Positions 16,860-25,956 of a DNA stretch of 64,000 bases are shown in pieces. A program made the position numbers and the translations under genes. Every line of letters starts with the position of its first letter. The first letter of the stretch is position 1. The notes below the pieces were generated by a model, which worked only from the letters and a program-made list of their open reading frames with translations, was not told the DNA's origin and did not search any database. This DNA comes from Thalassocella blandensis (GTDB lineage Bacteria; Pseudomonadota; Gammaproteobacteria; Pseudomonadales; Cellvibrionaceae), in contig CABFPG010000001.1 of NCBI GenBank assembly GCA_902141825.1, forward strand, positions 248,001-312,000, in the 5' to 3' direction.

Positions 16860-19232
16860 ATGAGCACATTCACTTCCCGCTGGAGTAACGCCATTGTTCG
16901 ATACCGAAAACTCGTACTCGGGATCACTCTGGCCTTTATGGCACTCGCACCACTTACATTCAAGCACCTCTATTATGACAACTCCAACGAAGTTTACTTT
17001 CTTGAACACGACCCCAACCTGATTGCCTATAACAACTTACTGGAATATTTTGGCGATACCGAATACCTCATGGTGGGCGTAGAGGCGCGTGCAGAAGATA
17101 GCGATGTGTTCAATCCAAGCACCATACAAATGATTGATGAGCTTACCAGCTTTTTAGAAAATCACACCCTTATTACTCAGGTTCGTTCACTCAGCAAATA
17201 TCAATACACGCATGATGACGGCGGTATGCTGGCAACCGATGAGCTGTTTGAATACCCGGAAGAATTGCACGAGACACCAGAAACGCTGGACGATGCGAAA
17301 GCCATCATGGCAAAAGAAAAGTTGGCGCTGGGCTCTTTAATTACCGAAGATTTTAAACACACTCGAATCGCTGCACGAATTGAACACCACCCTAATCAGA
17401 ATGCGCACTTCGTTCAGTTGGTTGATGACTTGAAAACCTATATCGACAAACAAGGTTATGAAGCACAAGGATTCAATCTCCACCTATCGGGAATACCCGT
17501 CATAAATGAGCGTTTCGAAACCATCACCACGTCAGATCAAGCGGTACTCAATCCGCTCATGGGGGTGGCCATGATGTGCATACTTTTTCTGGTGTTTCGC
17601 TCAATATTTGCAACCTTACTGCCACTGGTTGTCATAATTTCCACATTATTTTTATTAACCGCAGTGCAGGCATTGCTGGGTTTCCCCACCACTGCAGTAA
17701 ATTCAGCATTGGTACCCACCATGATTATTCTGAGCATGGGCGCAAGCGTGCACGTACTGGTTGAATTTTTTCAGGCGAGGCGCAAAGGACTGTCACCTCA
17801 GGAAGCCGCTGCCGACACAACACGCGATTTATTCTTTGCCATTTTATTTACCAGTTTGACAACTTCCTTTGGTTTTATCGCACTTTCCATCACCGAGCTG
17901 CGCCCTGTACGTGAGTTTGCCATTCTTGCTGCCATTGGCCCCATGATTATTTTTCTCCTGGCGGTCACCACGCTGCCTGCCGTACTAAGCTTTATTCCCT
18001 GGTTGCCAAGAAATACGAAACATAAGGAAAATGCACGCGTGACTAATTTCCTTACCATCACATTGCCGGAGTTCTCCAAGCGCAACCGTAAAATCATTGC
18101 CAGTGTCGGCATACTCATTTCAGCCTTCAGTTTCTATGCCATTTCATACATCCGAGTAGATACCAATGTGGTGAATTATTTCCGGGAAAGTTCCTGGATG
18201 AACAAAGACCTGGAATATTTTAATGAAAACTTTAAAGGCATTTCCAACCTGGAAGTCATTATCGATACGGGAGCCGATGGCGGCGTGAAAGACCCCGCCA
18301 TTTTACAGCGTGCCGATGCACTGCAAAGCTGGCTGGAAGCACAACCGGAAACAGGAAAAGCCCTTTCTATACTGGATTTCTACAAACAAATTTATCAATC
18401 ATTAAGTGAAGACAACCCCGCCTATTTCAAATTGCCCACCACACCTGAAATGGCCGCGCAGTTTTTATTACTGTATGAAAACACCGGACCTGATGAAGAT
18501 CTTTCCGACATGAAAGATTTCACCGACCGATACCTGCGACTCAGTGTTCCCTTCATTAACATGGACGAAAGTAAAATGACCGCGGCACTCAATAGAGTCG
18601 AACAGGAAATCGCGACCCACTACGGCGATTTGAATATTGAACTGACTGGCTCTATGGTTCTCAACCATGCGCAAAATGTGTATACCAACAGCGGAATGTT
18701 TCAATCATTCGGTATCGCTATTCTCGTTATAGGGGTCTGTTTCTTTGTTCTGTTCAGTTCATTTAAGTTCGGAGCAATAGCGCTGATTCCGAGCATAGTG
18801 CCGGTCATTCTTACAGGGGGTATTGTGTCATTTGCAGGGGTTGCGATGGATTTGGGCACCATGATAGTAGGAGCCATGACCATTGGCATTGCTGTGGATG
18901 ATGCTATCCATCTTATGAGCCGCTATCGTCTCATGCGTAAACGTAAACACAGTGTTGATGAATCAATTAAATACGCGCTCGGTTCTTCCGGTCGCGCTGT
19001 AGTACTGACGTCCGCAATCCTTATTTGTGGCTTTAGTGTGATGCTGTTCGGCAATTTTATTCCTTTCATTTATGTCGGCCTGTTCTCAGCCATGATTATG
19101 TCCTTTGCACTCATTGGCGATCTGCTGTTTATGCCGGCGCTGATTTACTTAACAGAACTCAAAAATAACAACGAAGAAACTCTTGCACCGTCAGTAAACG
19201 AACAAAACAAAGGAGCCATTGAAAATGCTTAA
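16860..19232 (+). CDS. RND-superfamily exporter, MMPL type
   Basis: A 790-residue membrane protein with the two-half RND layout. Each half has one N-terminal transmembrane helix, a periplasmic domain (about 45-230 and 430-610) and a bundle of five helices (for example PLMGVAMMCILFLVFRSIFA and the GAMTIGIAVDDAIHLMSRYR segment with the conserved acidic pair). It is shorter than AcrB-type pumps and belongs to the MMPL/hydrophobe group that moves lipids or other hydrophobic molecules. GGAG precedes the ATG. The 3' end overlaps the LolA-like gene by eight bases. With that gene and an outer-membrane barrel it looks like an envelope lipid transport system. Confidence 0.92.
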   Translation: MSTFTSRWSNAIVRYRKLVLGITLAFMALAPLTFKHLYYDNSNEVYFLEHDPNLIAYNNLLEYFGDTEYLMVGVEARAEDSDVFNPSTIQMIDELTSFLENHTLITQVRSLSKYQYTHDDGGMLATDELFEYPEELHETPETLDDAKAIMAKEKLALGSLITEDFKHTRIAARIEHHPNQNAHFVQLVDDLKTYIDKQGYEAQGFNLHLSGIPVINERFETITTSDQAVLNPLMGVAMMCILFLVFRSIFATLLPLVVIISTLFLLTAVQALLGFPTTAVNSALVPTMIILSMGASVHVLVEFFQARRKGLSPQEAAADTTRDLFFAILFTSLTTSFGFIALSITELRPVREFAILAAIGPMIIFLLAVTTLPAVLSFIPWLPRNTKHKENARVTNFLTITLPEFSKRNRKIIASVGILISAFSFYAISYIRVDTNVVNYFRESSWMNKDLEYFNENFKGISNLEVIIDTGADGGVKDPAILQRADALQSWLEAQPETGKALSILDFYKQIYQSLSEDNPAYFKLPTTPEMAAQFLLLYENTGPDEDLSDMKDFTDRYLRLSVPFINMDESKMTAALNRVEQEIATHYGDLNIELTGSMVLNHAQNVYTNSGMFQSFGIAILVIGVCFFVLFSSFKFGAIALIPSIVPVILTGGIVSFAGVAMDLGTMIVGAMTIGIAVDDAIHLMSRYRLMRKRKHSVDESIKYALGSSGRAVVLTSAILICGFSVMLFGNFIPFIYVGLFSAMIMSFALIGDLLFMPALIYLTELKNNNEETLAPSVNEQNKGAIENA

Positions 19233-20037
19233 TCCAACTCTGCGCCGCCTCACTCTACTCACAACATTGTTGAGCTGCGCTTGCAACCAGGCATTCGCAG
19301 ACAAAATCAATGCCGACTACATTATGAAGCAAAGCGATGATCGCTACACCGGAGACACACAACTCTCTGAAAGTACTTTGACCTTAATCGACAAAAAAGG
19401 TCGCGAGCGTGTGCGAGAACTAAAATTATTCGGTATAGATAAAGACAAAGTGGAAAAATCACTAATTTTTTTCATGTCTCCATCCGATGTGGAAGGTACC
19501 GCTTATATGAGTTTTGACTGGGAAGATGAAAGCAAAGAAGATGATGCCTGGCTCTATCTGCCCGCGCTGCAAAAAATTAAACGTGTAGCATCTTCCGATG
19601 AATCAGGTGCGTTCATGGGAAGCGACTTCAGTTACGCCGACATCAACGGCCTGGACTATGAAGATTTCACCTACCGTCTTTTAAAAGAGAATGAACAGGT
19701 AGACGGCGAAGACTGCTGGGTGATTGAATCAACCCCTAAAGATAAATCCATTATTGATAAGACTGGCTATACCAGTGCACAAACATGGGTTCGTAAAGAC
19801 AATTTTATGCAAGTAAAGTCCATTATCCAACTGGAGAAAGCCAGAAAGGTAAAATACTTTGTCGCGCGCGATATTGAAAAAATTCAGGATGTTTGGACAG
19901 CAAAAACCTTACAGATGGTCACCACGCGTAATGATAAAAAAGAACATGCCAGTGTTTTGAAGCTGAATAACATTCGCTACAACGACAAAGTCGACGAATC
20001 CATGTTTGATACACAAGCCATGCAACGCGGCATTTAA
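19225..20037 (+). CDS. LolA-like outer-membrane lipoprotein-sorting family protein
   Basis: About 270 residues from the ATG at 19225, preferred over the TTG at 19219 because AGGAG lies at 19211-19215. A Sec signal (LRRLTLLTTLLSCACNQAFA) is followed by a LolA-fold body (KINADYIMKQSDDRYTGD, FMSPSDVEGTAYMSFDW, DAWLYLPALQKIKRV, FMGSDFSYADINGL). This branch is regularly encoded beside MMPL-type exporters and is thought to carry lipid cargo across the periplasm. The start overlaps the end of the exporter gene, indicating translational coupling. Confidence 0.9.
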   Translation: MLNPTLRRLTLLTTLLSCACNQAFADKINADYIMKQSDDRYTGDTQLSESTLTLIDKKGRERVRELKLFGIDKDKVEKSLIFFMSPSDVEGTAYMSFDWEDESKEDDAWLYLPALQKIKRVASSDESGAFMGSDFSYADINGLDYEDFTYRLLKENEQVDGEDCWVIESTPKDKSIIDKTGYTSAQTWVRKDNFMQVKSIIQLEKARKVKYFVARDIEKIQDVWTAKTLQMVTTRNDKKEHASVLKLNNIRYNDKVDESMFDTQAMQRGI

Positions 20038-20082
20038 CTCTTTTATCAAACGGAAACTTAACAATCGGAACCACGCTTCATC

Positions 20083-21426
20083 ATGTACAATCAATTTTGT
20101 TTAGGAAAAACACCGGTATTTTTCGTGGCGTTACTACAGCTGGCTGGCGTTACATTGGCACCAGCTGCTATTGCCCAGAACGATTTTTTTGCGGACATCG
20201 AAGTCTCCAATGATGATAATGCTGTGGATGAAACCAAATGGCACTATAAAGGCTATGTACAACAAAAGCTCAAGTACGGCATAGACACCCCAGATCAGCA
20301 ATTTCAATTTTCCCGGGACGAAGCAGGATTGACCCAGGTGAGAACTGATATTTTTAACGAAATTACCTACCGGCAAACCGACAATCTCAATTGGGTTATC
20401 AGCGCTAAAATCGAAATTGATGCTTTGGAATGGGAGAGCGGTACACAACAATGGGAATTGAAAAAGCCAGACTTCTTTCTCAAAGATGCCTATGTCGACT
20501 GGGTATTTGGTAATGATCAATGGCTGCGGGTTGGCCACCAATTGTTTGCCTGGGGTGAATCTGAAATGCTCGCCATCAGTGATGTTATGTCTCCTTACGA
20601 TACGCGCGAATTCAGTCAAACAGAACTTCGCGACCTGAGAGAGCAAGTTCCCGCCCTCCTCTATTCTTTTCCCATTGCAGGCGGCAAACTTTCTTTCGTC
20701 AGCACACTGGATGCTGGACATAATCGCTATGCGCGAAGCAATGAAGAATTCAGCCCGGATGTGATCCCGAGCACCATCATGCTGCAAGAACAAGACCCGG
20801 AGAAACGATGGGAAGCCGCCATTAAATATGACTACTTCCTCAATGGTGGAGACTTACGCATATTATTGGCCGATGTAAATGACAACAATCTTACACCAGG
20901 ACTTGACTCGAACTTCAATGTGTTTCTGGAGCAGCATCGGGTGCAGGTACTGGCAGTCGCCGCGAACCGAGTAATAGGAAGCTTTCAATTCAAAACGGAA
21001 GTGGGGTTACGCAAAGGCCAGCAAATAAATATCGGCATCGAAGAAGATCAGCTACGCGCAATGTTGGGCCTGGAGTATACCGGTTTCAATGACTGGCTAT
21101 TCAGCATAGAAGCCGATACTATTCAGGGTCAGAAAGTATCTTACGACGATAGAATGTTTAGCGAGCCAACAAAGACAGACACTTATGGGGGCAACCTGCA
21201 CATCCAGAATACTGCATGGAATGAGCGTTTAACACAAAACTGGTGGTATTTTCATATGCTCAATGATGACGGCAATATTTTTCGTTGGGATGCGAGCTAT
21301 GACCTGAACGACAGCTGGGAACTATCTGCTGCACTGGTCATTTACAACAAAGATGCTGACGAAGGCCAGCTCTACCCATATCGCGACAACGATACTTTTA
21401 ATCTAGCCGCAAAATTTAGTTTTTAG
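20083..21426 (+). CDS. Outer-membrane beta-barrel protein, DUF1302-like
   Basis: A 447-residue protein with a signal peptide ending near APAAIAQ and a body of alternating amphipathic strands ending in an aromatic residue (NLAAKFSF), typical of outer-membrane barrels. Segments such as YVDWVFGNDQWLRVGHQLFAWGESEM and TQTELRDLREQVPAL-type text resemble DUF1302 proteins, which accompany MMPL exporters and LolA-like proteins. It probably forms the outer-membrane end of the same transport route. It starts 45 bases after the LolA-like gene, and the TetR gene begins four bases after its stop. Confidence 0.82.
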   Translation: MYNQFCLGKTPVFFVALLQLAGVTLAPAAIAQNDFFADIEVSNDDNAVDETKWHYKGYVQQKLKYGIDTPDQQFQFSRDEAGLTQVRTDIFNEITYRQTDNLNWVISAKIEIDALEWESGTQQWELKKPDFFLKDAYVDWVFGNDQWLRVGHQLFAWGESEMLAISDVMSPYDTREFSQTELRDLREQVPALLYSFPIAGGKLSFVSTLDAGHNRYARSNEEFSPDVIPSTIMLQEQDPEKRWEAAIKYDYFLNGGDLRILLADVNDNNLTPGLDSNFNVFLEQHRVQVLAVAANRVIGSFQFKTEVGLRKGQQINIGIEEDQLRAMLGLEYTGFNDWLFSIEADTIQGQKVSYDDRMFSEPTKTDTYGGNLHIQNTAWNERLTQNWWYFHMLNDDGNIFRWDASYDLNDSWELSAALVIYNKDADEGQLYPYRDNDTFNLAAKFSF

Positions 21427-21430
21427 TTTT

Positions 21431-22117
21431 ATGACAGAAAAATCCCAAGAACATACACTGGCAAAAAATTACCATCATGGAAATTTGAAGGAAGCCCTGA
21501 TCGATGGTTTCCTTGAGTTATTACAGGAAACGCCCATAGAGAAACTATCGCTTCGCAAGCTGGCGACCCACATTGGAGTAGCGCCAACAGCGGTCTACAA
21601 CCACTTTAAAAACAAAGAGGAGCTTGCAGTAGCCGTTAAATTAAAATGTCTGAATCATTTTGCCGAATTTTTGGATGAGAATACCGTCAACATACCCGAT
21701 GCGCGCGAACGAGTAAAAGAGCTTGGAAAATCGTACTACCGCTACTCAGTGGAGTACAGTCAGTATTTCAGCTTTATTATGAGCGACGCCCAGAAAATTC
21801 CCGATGAATTTATTACCCAGGAAGTTATTGATACAGCAATGCGTGCGGAAAGTGCTTTGCGAGGAGCCATTATTCATCTCCTGAAAACACACAACATTCC
21901 CATGACACAATACAACGAGGGGCTGGGTGCTTTTGCCTGTTGGGCAATGGCTCATGGAATAACATCCATAGTGGCAAAAAAAATGAATCATGTCGCCTGC
22001 GACGATGGGCGCTGGCCACCCGAGTTTGTTATGGGTGACATCGAACAAGTTAACCAGAGTTTCGAAGCCATGACAGACATCCTCATAGCTGGCATACTGC
22101 ACACCGTAAGAAAATAA
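21431..22117 (+). CDS. TetR/AcrR-family transcriptional regulator
   Basis: A 228-residue regulator. The N-terminal helix-turn-helix is clear (HGNLKEALIDGFLELL, LSLRKLATHIGVAPTAVYNHFKNKEEL). The C-terminal half is a ligand domain with SQYFSFIMSDAQKIP and ACWAMAHGITSIV. It lies four bases after the barrel gene, so it is the distal gene of the exporter operon and is likely to control it in response to exported cargo. The inverted repeat at 16757-16811 is a candidate operator. Confidence 0.92.
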   Translation: MTEKSQEHTLAKNYHHGNLKEALIDGFLELLQETPIEKLSLRKLATHIGVAPTAVYNHFKNKEELAVAVKLKCLNHFAEFLDENTVNIPDARERVKELGKSYYRYSVEYSQYFSFIMSDAQKIPDEFITQEVIDTAMRAESALRGAIIHLLKTHNIPMTQYNEGLGAFACWAMAHGITSIVAKKMNHVACDDGRWPPEFVMGDIEQVNQSFEAMTDILIAGILHTVRK

Positions 22118-22164
22118 CCCCGCGTCATTTCCGAAATTCACCCTTCAAACACTAAGATTTGCTT

Positions 22165-23205
22165 ATGATAAATGTTGCCCTATGTTCATTCGGCATGTCA
22201 GGAAAAGTATTTCATGCACCGCTGATAACCGCAGCGCCGGAGCTGCACTTACACACCATACTTCAGCGCTCAAAATCTGATGCACTGGACACCTACCCCG
22301 ACGTGCACATTGCGAAAAGTTTTGAAGAAATTCTTCAACATCCGGATATCGACCTCGTAGTGGTCAACACCCCAAATGAATTACATTTCCCAATGACTGA
22401 AGCCGCGCTCAAGGCGAATAAACATGTAGTCGTCGAAAAGCCTTTCACCCTCTCCATTAGCGAAGGCGAAGCGCTTATTCAACTGGCACAGCAACAACAG
22501 CGGGTATTGGCGGTGTTTCAAAACAAACGCCTGGAAAGTGACTTCCTGGATGCTAAAGCAGCACTGGATAGTGGCAAGCTTGGGCGCATTGTAGAAGTGG
22601 AATGGCATTATGATCGCTACCGCACACACGTCACCCATAAACGCTGGAAAGAAGACAAGCTTCCAGGTTCTGGTACCTGGTACGATCTGGGAATCCATAT
22701 GGTAGACTCCATGCTAAGCCTGTTTGACATGCCGGAATTTGTTACCGCAGATATGCGCAGTCTTCGCCGCGCAGAAGGATCAGTTGACTATTTTAATGTG
22801 CGATTTGATTACCCGGATTTTCGAGTCATTTTGCGTTCCAATACATTCGTCAGTGAAAAAACTGCCACAGTTGCCATCCACGGAGACAAAGGTTCATTCT
22901 TAAAGTTTGGGCAGGACGTACAAGAAGGGCAATTACAGCAAGGTGTGCTTCCGGGCATGTCAGGGTGGGCCGTTCCCGGCGATGACAACCTCGCCATCAT
23001 TCACTCGCATATCAATGGCGACGCGATCAGAGAAGAGCTGTCAGGCAGTACCGGTTGCTATGAAGAGTTTTATAACAATATTGGGAATACAATACAGCAA
23101 AAAGAGCCGCTTGCGTTTTCTGCAGCACGATCATTACAGGGTGTTCGTCTTTTATTAGCCGCCGAAGAAAGTCAGGCGACAGCAAAAACCGTTGCCATCA
23201 ACTAA
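22165..23205 (+). CDS. Gfo/Idh/MocA-family NAD(P)-dependent oxidoreductase
   Basis: About 346 residues from the ATG at 22165. The N-terminal Rossmann domain has VALCSFGMSGKVFHAPLI in place of the classic GxGxxG region, then DIDLVVVNTPNELHF and VVEKPFTLSISEGEALI (EKP is the family signature). The C-terminal domain contains DLGIHMVDSMLSLF with the usual His. It is close to E. coli YdgJ/YhhX-type members; the sugar or polyol substrate is unknown. The stop codon overlaps the stop of the convergent kinase gene (shared CTAA at 23202-23205), leaving no room for a terminator between them. Confidence 0.92.
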   Translation: MINVALCSFGMSGKVFHAPLITAAPELHLHTILQRSKSDALDTYPDVHIAKSFEEILQHPDIDLVVVNTPNELHFPMTEAALKANKHVVVEKPFTLSISEGEALIQLAQQQQRVLAVFQNKRLESDFLDAKAALDSGKLGRIVEVEWHYDRYRTHVTHKRWKEDKLPGSGTWYDLGIHMVDSMLSLFDMPEFVTADMRSLRRAEGSVDYFNVRFDYPDFRVILRSNTFVSEKTATVAIHGDKGSFLKFGQDVQEGQLQQGVLPGMSGWAVPGDDNLAIIHSHINGDAIREELSGSTGCYEEFYNNIGNTIQQKEPLAFSAARSLQGVRLLLAAEESQATAKTVAIN

Positions 23206-25625
23206 TGCTGCGCTGTCCATTTTTCTATAGTTTCTAACAACAAATCCGGATCGATGGGCTTACTGATGTAGTCATCCATTCCGGATTGAAAACATTTTTC
23301 CCGGTCACTCGGCATGACGTTAGCGGTCATCGCAATTATGGGTATCTTAATCTGCGCATCTCCCGCTGCACCGCCACGAATATTTCGCGTCGCGGTGAAA
23401 CCATCCATTGTCGGCATCTGACAATCCATCAACACAGCGGCATAGTGTTTGTTTTGCGTGAGCATCGCAATCGCTTCTTCACCATTTTTTGCTGTTTCAA
23501 TCGCAAATCCTTCATCTTCTAAAATGCCCCTGGCGACTTCCAGATTAAGGTCATTATCATCGACAATCAACAGGAATGTATGCTCAGATTGAGCCTGGAC
23601 ACCGGTATTCAAGTTGTCCTCGAACGACGGATCAAATGATTGTGAAGCGCGCCCCCGCCGAGCGGAAACTCGATCGTGCGTCGCCGAACTCTCTCGGTGA
23701 GAACCCAAATGATTCTCCAATAAAATAGGCTGAGCATCCTGCAGGTATTGCCCGTCTTCAGCCACAATTCTCAGTACCGCATTGAGGTTCGCAGAGGTGA
23801 TAGGCTTGGGAAAGTACGCACTGAAACCGGCTTTCGCAAATCGATCGATATCTCCGGTTTGATTCATCGACGTCATCATTACCAGTTTCATCTGGCTGAA
23901 ACGGTAATCGGCTTTTAATTTTTCACCAAGCTCCAGACCATTCTCTTGGGGCATCTGCATGTCCAGAATTGCCATATCAAAAGGCAATGATGTATTTTGC
24001 TGGTATTCTTTTTCACAGATCGTTAAGGCCTCTGCAGCACTGGCCGCATCGCGCGTCTGCACACCCCAGAAATTGAGTTGGCTGCACAATACTTCCCGGT
24101 TAATGTGGTTATCATCCACCACTAATACATTCAGCGTTTTCAAATTGAAATTGGGCGTGCTCGGCAATATTTTTTTCGCTCGCTGCAAGCGCACAGTAAA
24201 ATTAAATTCACTGCCAACGCCAACTTCACTGCTGACTTCAATGTCGCCGCCCATGGCATCACACAGTTTTTTCACAATCGCCAAACCAAGTCCGGTTCCG
24301 CCGTACTTGCGCGTGGTGGATTCATCCACCTGACTGAATAAATTAAATAGTTCTGGGATTTTTTCCTGTGGAATACCTATCCCACTATCTTGAACACTGA
24401 CCGTTAGCAAAGACTCTTTTTCTTGCTCTGAGAGCTTTGCTTTAATTATCACATGCCCCTCCGTAGTAAACTTGAGGGCGTTGCCAGCGAGATTGACCAC
24501 AATTTGACGCAGACGTACCGGGTCGCCATTGACGGCAACATTGGGCACTCCAACTAAATCCACCACCAGCTCCAGGTTTTTTTCATGCGCCTGCATGGCA
24601 AGTGATTCAGCCGTTTGGTCAAACAGACGGCGCAAATCGAAATCAACATATTCCAAACGTATTTTGTTTGCATCAATTTTGGAAAAGTCCAAAATATCAT
24701 TGATAAGACTCAACAGCGATTGGGCGCTGTTCATCGCGATGTCGAGCCGTCGACTTTGTTCTTCATCCAGTTTGGAGTTTTGCAGCAAACTGAGCATTCC
24801 AAGCACGCCGTTCATTGGGGTGCGTATTTCATGACTCATATTCGCGAGGAAGTGCCCTTTAGCGTCGGCCGCCATTTCCGCTTTTTTCTGTAGCTCAACG
24901 GCTTCCAGCTTTTGTTCTTCTAAAGAACGGAAAGAAGTGCTGAGCATTTTTTCCAGGGGGCGAAAAATCACCAGCGCTTCCACAGATAAAATGGTCAACG
25001 CGAATAACCAGACAAACAATTCAATACGCGATAACGCCTCGCTTCGCTGCCTGGCTTCAACCTCATACTGACTGACAATATCATCAAGGTTTCGCAATAA
25101 CCCAGCAATAAAGTCAACGCTAAACAGATTGCTTTTGATGCTGCTCAACGCAGTCACGTTGTCAGCGCTAATCGCGGATAATTGCTGTGCAGCATCACTG
25201 TATTCCCTGACACGCATGTCCAATGATGGGTTGCCCTCGTAATACAATACGTTTAACGCCTCGGGCCGGGCATGGTATTGCAGTTGCGAGGTAAGCTTTA
25301 CATGACTTTCCAGAAATAATTTGGCCGCTTGTTTTAATTCACTCGCGACAGTGACCGAAGGCATAGCAACTGACGAATTTGTACCAGCGGCCCCCCTCAA
25401 CTGATCCAGGTGCATACGGGCATAAAACGCAATCTTTTGAGATAACATGCGCTGACGCCCCGCGATATTGACTGTCGCCGCATCTTCATATTGCACCTTT
25501 AAGATTTTCTCGATCAACACAAAAGAAGTCGTCGCGAGAAATGCAATCAGCAATAGCGCAATACAATAGCGCCAGCGATAGCCTTTAACGGTCTTTTGCG
25601 AAAATGACAATGCTTTTAGCGTCAT
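23202..25625 (-). CDS. Hybrid sensor histidine kinase with PilJ-type sensor and two receiver domains
   Basis: An 807-residue membrane kinase. Two transmembrane helices (about 18-38 and 200-220) bracket a periplasmic domain containing the PilJ-type motif VNIAGRQRMLSQKIAFYA. Then come HisKA (FLANMSHEIRTPMNGVLGML), HATPase (NLAGNALKFTTEG, DSGIGIPQ, GGTGLGLAIVKKL), and two receiver domains at about 515-635 (Asp in AILDMQMPQ, Lys in FPKPI) and 680-800 (Asp in VLMDCQMPT, Lys in SKPID). No Hpt domain is present, so phosphate must leave through a separate Hpt protein. PilJ-type sensor regions occur in nitrate-sensing NarX-like and type IV pilus receptors; the ligand here is unknown. Confidence 0.94.
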   Translation of the reverse strand: MTLKALSFSQKTVKGYRWRYCIALLLIAFLATTSFVLIEKILKVQYEDAATVNIAGRQRMLSQKIAFYARMHLDQLRGAAGTNSSVAMPSVTVASELKQAAKLFLESHVKLTSQLQYHARPEALNVLYYEGNPSLDMRVREYSDAAQQLSAISADNVTALSSIKSNLFSVDFIAGLLRNLDDIVSQYEVEARQRSEALSRIELFVWLFALTILSVEALVIFRPLEKMLSTSFRSLEEQKLEAVELQKKAEMAADAKGHFLANMSHEIRTPMNGVLGMLSLLQNSKLDEEQSRRLDIAMNSAQSLLSLINDILDFSKIDANKIRLEYVDFDLRRLFDQTAESLAMQAHEKNLELVVDLVGVPNVAVNGDPVRLRQIVVNLAGNALKFTTEGHVIIKAKLSEQEKESLLTVSVQDSGIGIPQEKIPELFNLFSQVDESTTRKYGGTGLGLAIVKKLCDAMGGDIEVSSEVGVGSEFNFTVRLQRAKKILPSTPNFNLKTLNVLVVDDNHINREVLCSQLNFWGVQTRDAASAAEALTICEKEYQQNTSLPFDMAILDMQMPQENGLELGEKLKADYRFSQMKLVMMTSMNQTGDIDRFAKAGFSAYFPKPITSANLNAVLRIVAEDGQYLQDAQPILLENHLGSHRESSATHDRVSARRGRASQSFDPSFEDNLNTGVQAQSEHTFLLIVDDNDLNLEVARGILEDEGFAIETAKNGEEAIAMLTQNKHYAAVLMDCQMPTMDGFTATRNIRGGAAGDAQIKIPIIAMTANVMPSDREKCFQSGMDDYISKPIDPDLLLETIEKWTAQH

Positions 25626-25956
25626 ATAGATTTGGTGTCCGCCATATGGTTGTTAGAACCGCGAGAAAAGTAGCTTTAAAGATTACCGCTTAAACTTAAA
25701 CTCTAATGAGGTTTAACTCCAGTGTTTATGGCGTTTCACGGGGAAAACACCAAAAATTTATTGAGATTAAATATGCTCACTATATAGAAAATATTTCACA
25801 CTACATTATTTAACTTGATTTTCGACAAAATCACATAGAAATTCATACTTGAGAAAAGCTAAAAAACCTGAAGAGTATGCCGAACAGCCCAATCCAGTTT
25901 CGGCGCAGCTCTCGCGCTTATGCCCAGGGGCAGTAATAACACAACAAATAAACTCT
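25626..25956. other. Divergent promoter region, kinase and HELAH lipoprotein
   Basis: This gap between two divergent genes must hold both promoters. It is AT-rich around 25750-25830. I see no clear operator. The frame of the lipoprotein gene is open from 25849, but that part lacks a signal peptide and a ribosome-binding site. Confidence 0.5.

Noticed and set aside
20134-20793. 219-codon minus-strand frame
   Set aside because: Antisense to the outer-membrane barrel gene with no domain resemblance.
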